From: a virus
DNA length: 40,945 nucleotides
IMG/VR virus record: IMGVR_UViG_3300049216_000114
Span: 1 to 40,945 of that record
Direction: 5' to 3' (one strand)
Both the position numbers and the translations under genes were made by a program. Positions within the stretch are counted from its first letter, which is position 1. Each line of letters begins with the position of its first letter. Below the pieces are notes generated by a model that worked only from the letters and a program-made list of their open reading frames with translations, ran no database searches and was not told the DNA's origin. Of this stretch, positions 1-6,169 are shown one piece after another.

Positions 1-71
1 CATCGTGTTGGAACACCTGCCGTTACGGCCAGCACCAACGATTAAGCCATTCGGGCTAACCCGGGGGTCGC

Positions 72-132
72 GCCGGAGAGTCACTCCGGCATCCCTCCCG
101 ATGGGTGCTGCGACGGGCACCCATCGGGAGGG
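72..132. terminator. Two tandem hairpins at the left edge, likely bidirectional terminator
   Basis: Positions 93-108 and 117-132 form a perfect 16-bp stem with an 8-nt loop. A smaller perfect 7-bp stem (72-78 with 84-90, 5-nt loop) lies just to its left. There is no strong T-run. The pair lies beyond the stop codon of the leftward gene ending at 193, so it probably ends that transcript. It may also end transcription entering from the left, where a frame open to the edge stops at 43-45. No gene is supported in 46-192. Confidence 0.65.
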
Positions 133-192
133 CAGGCTAGGCCGCGACTCGCTCGCGCGCCGTGCGGAGCGCCACCCATCCGGCGCGTGTCG

Positions 193-1404
193 TCAGGCGA
201 CGCCCGTGCACCTGTAGACGCGGTGCAGCTCGCACCACGGTCCGGCCAGCGTTACATCAGCGTCCCCGTTGCACTCCGTACGCTTGCGAAGCGTGCCGTT
301 CACCTGGCCAGGCGCGCCGTTGCCGAGAGATGTCGCTCCCGTCACCATGGGGCCGCCGATGCCACCCTTCGGCCCGGACTTGCGGGAGGAGGGCGTGCGC
401 TTGGTCTGCGGCGCTCCCTCGCCAGCGATCGAAGCCATGCCGTAGCGCGCGCCAGCGGGGACGCCAGCGGGTCGCGGCGCTGTGGTCGTGAGGTGCGCCG
501 TCGGGATGTGATCGGCCAGCGTGCGCGGCGCGTCCGCCGTACCCTCGCGCATGCCAGCGAGATCCGCGCCGCGCGGCGCTGGAACGTACGCGGGCACGGC
601 GTCCGTACGTGCGAGAGCGACGCGAACGCCGTCGGCGTCCAGTCTGTGCCAGACATCCGGGAGACATGACCAACGCTCGCCGTTCGGTCGAGTCAGGACC
701 ACAACGGACGCCGTGCCACTCTCGCGCGTGTCCCGATCGGTGGCGATGCTGCCAGCGTCGCCCGTGCTGGCCACGTGTGCCCATGACGCCACGTGAGCGC
801 CGTTCGCCCGGGCGTCGGCCAGCGTGTCCGCCAGGCGCGCCGCGACGATGCGGCGCGCCGTTGCCAGCGAGGGCGCCGTGCCGACGTCCACCAGGTAACG
901 CGCGATGGCCGACCCGTTCGGCGCGCCGCTCTCAGCGTGCCATGCCTTGTCAGTCCGCAACGCGTCAAGGATCGCGCGAGACGTGTAGTCGAGGGTGGAG
1001 AGCGTGACGGCGTCCAGGGCGTCGGAGTCGCGGAACGTGGCGCACGCCCCCGGACGCATCGGGACGCACGCGTCAGTCTTGCCGACCGTAGTCACGTCTA
1101 CCCAATCGCCCGCCGGAATCTCAGTGAGCGGAGTGCGGAGCGTGTCGGCGTACATGTTGCGACCGATTGCGAGGGCTCGCGCCGCGTAGTCGGCCCCGAG
1201 ATCGGTCCGATCCTCGCTCGTGTCGTCAGTGATGAGAGTCGGGAGGATTAGCAGAGCTTCGCTCGTGTGCTCTGCCTTGCTCCGCAAGATGATCATCGCG
1301 GCCGACATCAGTAGATCGGACGCGTTTCCGTACGCGGCGTACGCCCGCGTGACCGTGCTCGGGCGGAGCGTGTCGCTCGCGTAACCCTTGACGTTCGTAG
1401 TCAT
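193..1404 (-). CDS. Hypothetical protein, 403 aa, leftward and divergent
   Basis: I do not recognise this protein. It is rich in Ala, Thr, Asp and Arg. The N-terminal half looks helical, the middle contains a VVVLTRPNGERWSC stretch, and from about residue 270 it becomes low-complexity (Pro/Ala/Gly/Thr) with a Lys/Arg-rich SRKSGPKGG patch. The last 30 residues hold a few Cys and His residues. I chose ATG 1404 because AAAGGG lies six bases upstream and the operator-like palindrome at 1467-1482 is then about 63 bp upstream, similar to the two other such genes. ATG 1452, with AAGGGG in front, is an alternative adding 16 residues. It is the only leftward gene in the first 16.9 kb. Its position opposite the early-looking rightward cassette would suit a regulator or an anti-host protein, but nothing in the sequence shows that. 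Confidence 0.7.
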   Translation of the reverse strand: MTTNVKGYASDTLRPSTVTRAYAAYGNASDLLMSAAMIILRSKAEHTSEALLILPTLITDDTSEDRTDLGADYAARALAIGRNMYADTLRTPLTEIPAGDWVDVTTVGKTDACVPMRPGACATFRDSDALDAVTLSTLDYTSRAILDALRTDKAWHAESGAPNGSAIARYLVDVGTAPSLATARRIVAARLADTLADARANGAHVASWAHVASTGDAGSIATDRDTRESGTASVVVLTRPNGERWSCLPDVWHRLDADGVRVALARTDAVPAYVPAPRGADLAGMREGTADAPRTLADHIPTAHLTTTAPRPAGVPAGARYGMASIAGEGAPQTKRTPSSRKSGPKGGIGGPMVTGATSLGNGAPGQVNGTLRKRTECNGDADVTLAGPWCELHRVYRCTGVA

Positions 1405-1466
1405 GTCGTGCCCTTTCGATGTCGCGCTCCCGTTGAGCGCGTGCTCGGGCATCGTATCATCCCCTT

Positions 1467-1482
1467 GTGCACGTTCGTACAC
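1467..1482. promoter_or_regulatory. Operator-like palindrome, site A1
   Basis: On the minus strand this reads GTGTACGAACGTGCAC, a near-perfect 16-bp palindrome. It matches the sites at 5167-5182 and 10321-10336. All three lie about 35-65 bp upstream of the first gene of a transcription unit. It could be an operator or part of a promoter (TACGAA as a -10 element). No convincing -35 element is visible. Confidence 0.5.
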
Positions 1483-1491
1483 TCCGCACGC

Positions 1492-1550
1492 AGAGCGGAG
1501 ACAGTGACCGGATTCTGAGCCGAACAGAATCCGGTCACGCCCTCCGCTCT
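1492..1550. repeat. 59-bp inverted repeat in the divergent control region
   Basis: The inner arms 1504-1517 and 1525-1538 are perfectly complementary over 14 bp with a 7-nt loop. The outer arms 1492-1500 and 1542-1550 are perfectly complementary over 9 bp, separated from the inner stem by 3-nt mismatches. Part of the right half (CAGAATCCGG followed by CTCCGCTCTA) recurs at about 1800-1826. The element could be a cruciform, a terminator between divergent genes, or an origin-associated structure. Confidence 0.7.
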
Positions 1551-1562
1551 AGAGGTGTCGGA

Positions 1563-1712
1563 CCGCAACGGTCCGGACGGGAGCGACGCCGACCGATCGG
1601 GTCGGGCCGTCCGGGCCGTCGGGCCGTCGGTTTCGGTCCGCAACGGTCCGGACGGGAGCGACGCCGACCGATCGGGTCGGGCCGTCCGGGCCGTCGGGCC
1701 GTCGGTTTCGGT
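1563..1712. repeat. Two tandem 75-bp repeats
   Basis: The two units 1563-1637 and 1638-1712 look identical by eye, and the first bases of a third unit follow. Each unit contains nested palindromes, including CCGACC-GATCG-GGTCGG, and GGGCCGTC repeats. The region is non-coding in all convincing readings. Downstream, GATCGGGTGA-type words recur at about 1744-1795. Such clustered direct and inverted repeats are typical of replication origins or multi-operator regions. Confidence 0.8.
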
Positions 1713-1850
1713 CCGATGTCACCTAGTCGGACTTGATAGGCCAATCGGGTGATCGTTTGCCGTTGGGCCGATCGGGTGACGGCCGATCGGGTGACTGAGC
1801 AGAATCCGGCGACGGTCTCCGCTCTATCGGTGAAGGCAACAGAGCGCGTT

Positions 1851-1906
1851 CACGAGCGATCCCACGAGCGATCGCACGAGCGATCAGAGCGCGCTCACGA
1901 GCGATC
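1851..1906 (+). repeat. Iteron-like CACGAGCGATC repeats, possible origin of replication
   Basis: The 11-mer CACGAGCGATC occurs at 1851, 1863, 1875 and 1896. The first three are in register at 12-bp spacing and the fourth is 21 bp further on. They lie just upstream of the first rightward gene, at 1943, and downstream of the 75-bp tandem repeats. The spacing, near one helical turn, resembles iterons bound by a replication initiator, or tandem repressor sites. No initiator binding site is known here, so the origin call is an inference. Confidence 0.5.
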
Positions 1907-1942
1907 GCAACGGGCGACCGCCTCACACACAAGGGAGAATCC

Positions 1943-2254
1943 ATGTCCGACACGACTATCACGCTCGACACCATCGACCCGCAGGTGCTCGAGGCCCTGC
2001 TCGCGCAGGTGGCCGAGCGCAAGAAGGCCGAGCGCGAGGCGAACAAGGCCCAGCGCGAGGCCAACAAGGCGCTGCGCGCGAAGACGAGCGCGTTCTGCAC
2101 GAACCTCGTCAAGGTCATCCGCGAGCAGTTCGGCGACCCGCGCGTGTTCACGAGCGGCGCGACCGGCTGGAGCGTGTCGGCCGACACGAGCGACGGCTAC
2201 CGCGTGTCGATCCTCGTGCGCGAGATCGCCACGATCCCCGCGAAGACCGAGTAG
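1943..2254 (+). CDS. Hypothetical protein, 103 aa, with N-terminal coiled coil
   Basis: This is the first gene of the rightward small-gene cassette. The start ATG has GGGAGA a few bases upstream. Residues about 12-50 are a charged Ala/Glu/Lys/Arg-rich helix with repeated REANKA units that suggests a coiled coil. The C-terminal half (about 60-103) looks like a small alpha/beta domain. I recognise no family. A 97-bp gap to the next gene contains a small hairpin (2285-2303) and one AACGNNCGTT palindrome (2318-2333). It is probably expressed early, from the repeat-rich control region upstream. Confidence 0.75.
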   Translation: MSDTTITLDTIDPQVLEALLAQVAERKKAEREANKAQREANKALRAKTSAFCTNLVKVIREQFGDPRVFTSGATGWSVSADTSDGYRVSILVREIATIPAKTE

Positions 2255-2284
2255 CACCAGCACGAGACGGACGAGCAGCACACA

Positions 2285-2303
2285 CCTGGGTGCGAGTCCC
2301 AGG
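2285..2303 (+). terminator. Small hairpin in the gap after the first rightward gene
   Basis: CCTGGG (2285-2290) pairs with CCCAGG (2298-2303) around a 7-nt loop. It has no T-run, so it is at best a weak terminator or an RNA-processing structure. The word AGTCCCAGG is repeated at the hairpin and again next to the ribosome binding site of the following gene (about 2334-2343). Confidence 0.35.
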
Positions 2304-2351
2304 CGTCCGCGAGCGAGCGCAACGAGCGTTCGCCAGTCCCAGGAGACAACC

Positions 2352-2507
2352 ATGCACAAGACCCGCGAGCAGGACGAGCCCGAGACGTTCGTCCGCATCA
2401 AGCGCCAGGCGAGCCTCACGTACGAGCAGCGCGTCACGCGTGAGCTGGACAAGGCACGACACGAGTCGCGTCGCAACGCGCGCAAGTCCGTTCGGACGAG
2501 CGCATGA
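2352..2507 (+). CDS. Small basic hypothetical protein, 51 aa
   Basis: ATG 2352 is preceded by AGGAGA at a good spacing. The product is highly charged: an acidic start (EQDEPE) followed by a basic helical region with many Arg and Lys residues. No domain is recognised. The stop overlaps the next start in an ATGA, so the pair is probably translationally coupled. The composition suggests nucleic-acid or protein binding, but this is not established. Confidence 0.65.
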   Translation: MHKTREQDEPETFVRIKRQASLTYEQRVTRELDKARHESRRNARKSVRTSA

Positions 2508-2659
2508 GCCCCGGCCAGCTGCGCCGCGCCTGGAAGCGCGCGAGCAAGCAGACCGCCGCGCGTAACGCGCGATTGGCACGTGAACGAGCGCAGGCGAGTC
2601 ACGTGCGCGTCATCCCCACCACACCCGCGAAGAACGAGCCCAAGGAGGGCCAGCGATGA
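2504..2659 (+). CDS. Small very basic hypothetical protein, 51 aa
   Basis: It starts at an ATGA overlap with the preceding gene and ends at an ATGA overlap with the next. The first 35 residues are rich in Arg, Lys and Ala (for example RRAWKRASKQTAARNARLAR) and would form a strongly basic helix. No family is recognised. The conserved coupling on both sides is the main support for it being real. A DNA- or RNA-binding role is possible from charge alone. Confidence 0.6.
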   Translation: MSPGQLRRAWKRASKQTAARNARLARERAQASHVRVIPTTPAKNEPKEGQR

Positions 2660-3012
2660 CCACCACACGCGGACCCCAGATGCCCAACATGACGAGCACC
2701 GGAGCGATCACCGCGCCGTACATCGACGGCGACCTGGTCGAGGTCCAGGACCCGACGACCGGCACGTGGACGACAGCGAGCGTCCTCGGCATCAAGCGCG
2801 CCGTGACGAGCGCGTTCGGGCTCTGCTGGGAAGGTCGCGTGCAGACCACGAGCGGCGTGCTCGTGCGCATCGCGGTGAACGACGACGGCGCATCGCGCAT
2901 CAAGCACCGGCAGGTACGACCCGCGCCGGCCGAGGCTGAGTACGACTGGTACTGGACGAGCGACGACATGCTCGAGCCGATCGAGATCCACGCCGTACAG
3001 GTGAAGTCGTGA
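2656..3012 (+). CDS. Hypothetical protein, 118 aa, beta-rich
   Basis: It begins at an ATGA overlap with AAGGAGG about ten bases upstream. From residue 20 on, the pattern of short hydrophobic strands with turns (for example GDLVEVQDPTTGTWTTASVL) resembles a small beta-barrel such as an SH3- or Tudor-like fold, but no named family could be assigned. The C-terminal part has an aromatic YDWYWTSDD segment. It sits in the coupled cassette, with a GTGA overlap to the next gene. Confidence 0.75.
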   Translation: MTTTRGPQMPNMTSTGAITAPYIDGDLVEVQDPTTGTWTTASVLGIKRAVTSAFGLCWEGRVQTTSGVLVRIAVNDDGASRIKHRQVRPAPAEAEYDWYWTSDDMLEPIEIHAVQVKS

Positions 3013-3170
3013 GGCGCGCGTATGAGCGCGTCATGACGAGCCTCAAGTCCCTGCGAGTCCCACCGATCAGGGTTGAGATGACCGTCCAGGTGATCGTCAA
3101 CTACTACTTCCCGGCCTACGAGCGCGGCGCGCACGTACGGCCCTACTACGGACAGGCGGTGATGGCATGA
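3009..3170 (+). CDS. Small hypothetical protein, 53 aa
   Basis: It starts with GTG at a GTGA overlap with the preceding gene and ends in an ATGA overlap with the next. The first half is basic; the second half is rich in Tyr and Val (VIVNYYFPAYERG). No family is recognised. Its fit between two 4-base overlaps is the main evidence for it. Confidence 0.55.
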   Translation: MRRAYERVMTSLKSLRVPPIRVEMTVQVIVNYYFPAYERGAHVRPYYGQAVMA

Positions 3171-3553
3171 ACGACAGCGCGTATGTCGAGGAGATCCTCG
3201 AGAGAGCACGAGTGCAGGGTCTTGCCCAGGAGACGATCGACGCGCTCACGAGCGTGCTGGCGTCGCCCGGAATGTCGACCGACGTGGCGATCGCCGCGAA
3301 CCACACGCGACCGCACGACTTCATCGTTGTGATGCTCGACGGCACGTTCCACTACGTGACGGTGAAGTGCGACGAGCAGGGCGACCCGGTCGAGTCGGCT
3401 TTCCTGCACGCGCTGCTCACGGGCTCCGAGTATGTGCACGGGTGGCCAGCGTGCGAGCAGCACCTGGTGGACTACATGATCACGAGCGGCATGGAGCACG
3501 CGATCGACCAGATGCTCGACCGCAACGACGACGAGCAGGGCGACGGCCAGTGA
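3167..3553 (+). CDS. Hypothetical protein, 128 aa
   Basis: It begins at an ATGA overlap. The N-terminal 40 residues are helical. The middle (about 45-70) has a beta pattern, DFIVVMLDGTFHYVTVKCDEQG in outline. The C-terminal part is helical and ends in an acidic tail (RNDDEQGDGQ). There is no recognised family and no membrane segment. It is one of the larger members of the coupled early cassette, so its own function may be easier to test than that of its neighbours. Confidence 0.75.
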   Translation: MNDSAYVEEILERARVQGLAQETIDALTSVLASPGMSTDVAIAANHTRPHDFIVVMLDGTFHYVTVKCDEQGDPVESAFLHALLTGSEYVHGWPACEQHLVDYMITSGMEHAIDQMLDRNDDEQGDGQ

Positions 3554-3699
3554 GCACGCGCGGTCGCAACGACGACGAACGCAACGACGACGAAGACAGC
3601 CTCGAGGACAGCCTCGACGACCCAGCGCCGACCGTCTGCGGCATGTGCGGCGTGCGGGCGCCACGGCCTGGTTTCACCGCGTGCGGACAGTGCGCATGA
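3550..3699 (+). CDS. Small zinc-ribbon-like protein, 49 aa
   Basis: It starts with GTG in a GTGA overlap and ends in an ATGA overlap. The first 30 residues are highly acidic with the repeated word RNDDE. The C-terminal 20 residues contain two Cys-X2-Cys pairs (CGMC and CGQC) about 15 residues apart, typical of a minimal zinc ribbon. The function is unknown. An acidic arm plus zinc ribbon could bind a host protein, such as RNA polymerase, but that is speculation. Confidence 0.6.
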   Translation: MSTRGRNDDERNDDEDSLEDSLDDPAPTVCGMCGVRAPRPGFTACGQCA

Positions 3700-3956
3700 C
3701 GAGCACGCGCGCGAAGTACGCGCAGTACGACGCGCGCATAAACGCCGCACTCGCGCTGCAACGACCACGACAGGAGGCACAGATGTCGTCCGTTCACATC
3801 TACCGCGTCGAGATCAAGGGTCCGACGACGACCGACAGCTACGACGAGGCCGTGATCGCTGCGGCACGCGCGATCGAGCAGGCGTTGCTCGACGCTCCGA
3901 TGCCCGAGGGTTTCAGGACTCACGCGGCCGAGTTCGTGAAGGAGGTACCAGCATGA
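3696..3956 (+). CDS. Hypothetical protein, 86 aa (or 57 aa from internal start)
   Basis: ATG 3696 overlaps the previous stop as ATGA, the pattern used through this cassette. An in-frame ATG at 3783 has a near-ideal AGGAGG ten bases upstream and begins MSSVHIYRVEIKG, which looks like a natural N-terminus. Either or both may be used. The core has one beta strand pair followed by a long helix (DEAVIAAARAIEQALLD). No family is recognised. The end overlaps the next gene by four bases. Confidence 0.6.
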   Translation: MTSTRAKYAQYDARINAALALQRPRQEAQMSSVHIYRVEIKGPTTTDSYDEAVIAAARAIEQALLDAPMPEGFRTHAAEFVKEVPA

Positions 3957-4144
3957 CGAGAGAGATGCGAGTCGTGGTCGCGGTGCTGCTCGTGATCGGT
4001 GGCGTGTTCCTGATCGCCCAGATCGCACTGCACGCGAGCCGTGCGGCCAATCAGGTCGACGGGCCGGACAACACGACGCCGACCTACGCGCCCGTGACGC
4101 CGGGCACGTGCTACTTCGTCGCCGGCCAGGTGCAGTGCTCATGA
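3953..4144 (+). CDS. Single-pass membrane protein, 63 aa
   Basis: It begins at an ATGA overlap with AAGGAGG just upstream. Residues about 6-27 (VVVAVLLVIGGVFLIAQIAL) form one hydrophobic segment behind a short basic N-terminus. The remainder, about 35 residues with two Cys, is polar and should face one side of the membrane. With no lipobox it is an anchored protein rather than a lipoprotein. Small membrane proteins in early cassettes can act in superinfection exclusion, but nothing here proves it. Confidence 0.7.
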   Translation: MTREMRVVVAVLLVIGGVFLIAQIALHASRAANQVDGPDNTTPTYAPVTPGTCYFVAGQVQCS

Positions 4145-4326
4145 TCGACAAGATCCTGAGGAAGCTCGGACTCTGCCGCACGAGCAACGTCCTCGACGCA
4201 CTGATGCAGTTGCGTGACTTCACCCACGACGAGACCGGCGTAAACGGGTCCGCGAGCTACGTCATCTTCGACAAGGACTGGCGGAAGTTCGTGCGACGCG
4301 CGCAGGGAATCGAGGTGACGTGGTGA
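4141..4326 (+). CDS. Small hypothetical protein, 61 aa
   Basis: It begins at an ATGA overlap with the membrane-protein gene and ends in a GTGA overlap with the next. It is a mixed-charge, mostly helical protein with a YVIFDKDWRKFVRRAQG segment near its C-terminus. No family is recognised. It belongs to the coupled cassette. Confidence 0.65.
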   Translation: MIDKILRKLGLCRTSNVLDALMQLRDFTHDETGVNGSASYVIFDKDWRKFVRRAQGIEVTW

Positions 4327-4505
4327 GCGCCGCTGCACGCTTCGACGAGATCGCAGAGGCGCAGGGATGGGACGACCACTCGATCGCCACCATCCTGCGG
4401 CACTTCATCGCGTCTGAGGGCCGCGAAGCCAGCCTCGACGCATTCGCGCGCGACATCGCGGACGAGGAGAACGAAGGAGGTGGTCTGTTTGACGACGAGG
4501 GTTGA
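4323..4505 (+). CDS. Small acidic hypothetical protein, 60 aa
   Basis: I chose the second of two adjacent GTG codons (4323), which makes the usual GTGA overlap with the preceding stop. The protein is helical with a strongly acidic C-terminus (DIADEENEGGGLFDDEG). The AAGGAGG within its last codons is the ribosome binding site of the next gene. No family is recognised. Confidence 0.65.
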   Translation: MSAAARFDEIAEAQGWDDHSIATILRHFIASEGREASLDAFARDIADEENEGGGLFDDEG

Positions 4506-4908
4506 CGTCCACCGCGCGCTGGAGCGTGCGAAGGAGATAGGTGCGCCGGTGTCGCTGTACTACTGCCACAGCAACGGTCGCGGGCTCATCTGGGTGCTCG
4601 AGGTTGTCGGCTCCGAGCGCGTGCTCGACACCGCGACCGCATACGAGGTCATCACCGCACTGAACGCTGCTGCGCTGCACTGGGCTCGCTACGGCGAGAA
4701 CCGTGGTCACGCGTTCGAGGGTGCGGACGACGCGCCGTACTGCTACCGCTGCCAACTCCCACGGAGCAACGCACGACACGCCTGGGGAGGTGAGCCATGC
4801 CGATCATCCCGGTACGACAGTCGTACTCCAACACGCGCGACGACACCAAGCACCTACGTCGCATCCGTGCCGAGAAGGTCGAAGACCTGTACGTGCACAG
4901 GCGCGTGA
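4489..4908 (+). CDS. Hypothetical protein, 139 aa, TTG start
   Basis: TTG 4489 is favoured because AAGGAGG (4474-4480) lies eight bases upstream. The GTG at 4480 sits inside that site. The first 80 residues look like a compact alpha/beta domain (VSLYYCHSNGRGLIWVLEVVGS). A CxxC (CYRC) and a later Cys could bind a metal. The last 37 residues overlap the next gene by 112 bp in another frame and look like chance sequence, so a real protein may end functionally near residue 103. No family is recognised. Confidence 0.6.
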   Translation: MTTRVDVHRALERAKEIGAPVSLYYCHSNGRGLIWVLEVVGSERVLDTATAYEVITALNAAALHWARYGENRGHAFEGADDAPYCYRCQLPRSNARHAWGGEPCRSSRYDSRTPTRATTPSTYVASVPRRSKTCTCTGA

Positions 4909-5159
4909 TCGGTGACGGATTCGACGACCACCTGTGGACCGTCAGTTCGGCTGCACCCGATCCGACGATGGACCCGGCCGGACATGCCGCCATCACGCTG
5001 TGGTGTCGCGACCGTGAGGCTGCCATCAACCTGGCAGAGATGCTCTGCGTCGTCACGGACTGGACCAAGCTCCTGACGCAAGAGGACACCTCCAGGTTGC
5101 GGAACGACGACCCGGATCGCTTCGGCATCATCCGGTCGCTGATCGACGCCGCCCGCTAG
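4797..5159 (+). CDS. Hypothetical protein, 120 aa, last gene of the early cassette
   Basis: ATG 4797 is preceded by GGGGAGGTGAGCC. The protein has basic N-terminal and C-terminal ends and a central region with a TLWCRDREAAINLAEMLCVV segment. It is not recognised. It overlaps the end of the preceding frame by 112 bp. The stop is followed within eight bases by the operator-like site at 5167, so it is probably the last gene of this unit before a new promoter drives the Ku gene. Confidence 0.7.
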   Translation: MPIIPVRQSYSNTRDDTKHLRRIRAEKVEDLYVHRRVIGDGFDDHLWTVSSAAPDPTMDPAGHAAITLWCRDREAAINLAEMLCVVTDWTKLLTQEDTSRLRNDDPDRFGIIRSLIDAAR

Positions 5160-5166
5160 TTCTCTC

Positions 5167-5182
5167 GTGTACGATTGTCCAC
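5167..5182. promoter_or_regulatory. Operator-like palindrome, site A2, upstream of Ku gene
   Basis: GTGTACGATTGTCCAC is a near-match to the perfect palindrome at 10321. It is followed by a leader containing CAACAC and ACCCGCGAA, as at 10321. The Ku start lies 35 bp downstream. It is likely the control point of the end-joining unit. TACGAT could act as a -10 element, but no clear -35 was found. Confidence 0.5.
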
Positions 5183-5217
5183 GAGCAACACACTCACCCG
5201 CGAAGGAGTGATCAAGC

Positions 5218-6021
5218 ATGGCTACCAAGAATCTCGTGCTCCAAGTCTCAGGACTTGCGTGCACCGTGAACCTGACGACCGCCCAGGGCAAGACCGACGA
5301 GGATCTCGTCACTGTCTGCTGCGGCGACGAGCACAGCAACATCCACGCACCGACGCCCATCCGCATGAAGCGCTACTGCGAGTCGTGCGCATCCGACGTT
5401 GAGTACTCGTACCTCCAGAAGGCCAGCAAGCAGGGCACGTCATACACGATCGTCACCACTGACGAGGTGAGGTCGGCGCAGGATGCGACGCTGGAGGTCA
5501 CCGGCCAGATGCTCGCTGCCACCGTGCACGTCGCTGCCGAGGTCGAGAGCGCGACGCTGCCGGGCAAGGACCGCTCGACGTACTACCTGGAGCCTGCGAG
5601 TGCAGCGCAGCTGGGCAAGTACGGGCTGATCGTGGACATGCTCACGCGTCATCCCGAGCTCGCTGCGCTCGTCGTCTACTCACCACGTACGAAGCCCGGT
5701 CTCTACCGGCTGTCGACGTTCGACGGCGTGCTCACGCTGGAGCCGCTGGCGTGGCCGGAGGACGTCAAGGCCACGCCGAACGTCAACGTCATCGAGCCGG
5801 CGCCCGAGTATCAGGCGAAGGTCGACGCGCTCGCCGCCAAGACCACCGAACCATTCGACGCCGATGCCTACCGCAACACCTACCGCGAGGCGCTGGTGAA
5901 CCTGCTGGCCAGCAAGGAGTCGGTCGAGGGCGTCGAGATCGAGCGCACCAAGTCGACGCCCGCTGCGAAGGTCGGAACCGCTGTCGACCTGGGCAATCTG
6001 CTCGACGAGCTGCTCGCGTGA
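5218..6021 (+). CDS. ku: Ku-like DNA end-binding protein, 267 aa
   Basis: Bacterial Ku forms a homodimeric ring that threads onto double-strand breaks and recruits LigD-type ligase. Several segments match the family. RMKRYCESC at residues 49-57 parallels the KRxCxxCG element. STYYLEP near 120-126 and LAWPEDV near 177-183 match Ku core-barrel signatures. YRNTYREAL at about 218-226 matches the YRdeYREAL helix near the Ku C-terminus. The length fits bacterial Ku (about 260-300 aa). The N-terminus lacks the usual IWsGxisFGLV consensus and reads NLVLQVSGLACTVNL, so it is divergent. ATG 5218 follows GAAGGAG. It is two genes upstream of an ATP-dependent ligase and heads the operon after palindrome A2. 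Mycobacteriophages Omega and Corndog are known to encode Ku. I am fairly sure of the family. Confidence 0.85.
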   Translation: MATKNLVLQVSGLACTVNLTTAQGKTDEDLVTVCCGDEHSNIHAPTPIRMKRYCESCASDVEYSYLQKASKQGTSYTIVTTDEVRSAQDATLEVTGQMLAATVHVAAEVESATLPGKDRSTYYLEPASAAQLGKYGLIVDMLTRHPELAALVVYSPRTKPGLYRLSTFDGVLTLEPLAWPEDVKATPNVNVIEPAPEYQAKVDALAAKTTEPFDADAYRNTYREALVNLLASKESVEGVEIERTKSTPAAKVGTAVDLGNLLDELLA

Positions 6022-6058
6022 ACGTGACCGTGACCGGCTACCAGGAGCCTCTCGGAGT

Positions 6059-6169
6059 ATGACCGACGAACTCGCGGAGGAGTACGCACAGTGGCGGCTG
6101 GACGAGGCGCTCGCCAGTGAGCCGTTCGACGACGACAAGGACGAAGGAGGTGATGAATGGTGGACCTGA
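6059..6169 (+). CDS. Small acidic protein, 36 aa, between Ku and ligase
   Basis: ATG 6059 follows CAGGAG at slightly long spacing. The product begins MTDELAEEYAQWRLDEALA and ends in a very acidic DDDKDEGGDEWWT tail. Its last codons contain the AAGGAGG of the ligase gene, and the two genes overlap by 13 bp, so translation may be coupled. A 14-codon GTG frame (6018-6062) links Ku to it by GTGA and ATGA overlaps. It could be an adaptor peptide between Ku and ligase, or just a spacer. Confidence 0.4.
   Translation: MTDELAEEYAQWRLDEALASEPFDDDKDEGGDEWWT

Noticed and set aside
1-45. C-terminal end of a gene entering from the left edge, stop at 43-45
   Set aside because: Only 14 codons are visible and codon use is not clearly phage-like, so it cannot be told from chance.
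6018-6062. 14-codon frame between Ku and the small acidic gene
   Set aside because: It has good GTGA and ATGA overlaps but is too short to support as a gene. It may only pass ribosomes along.
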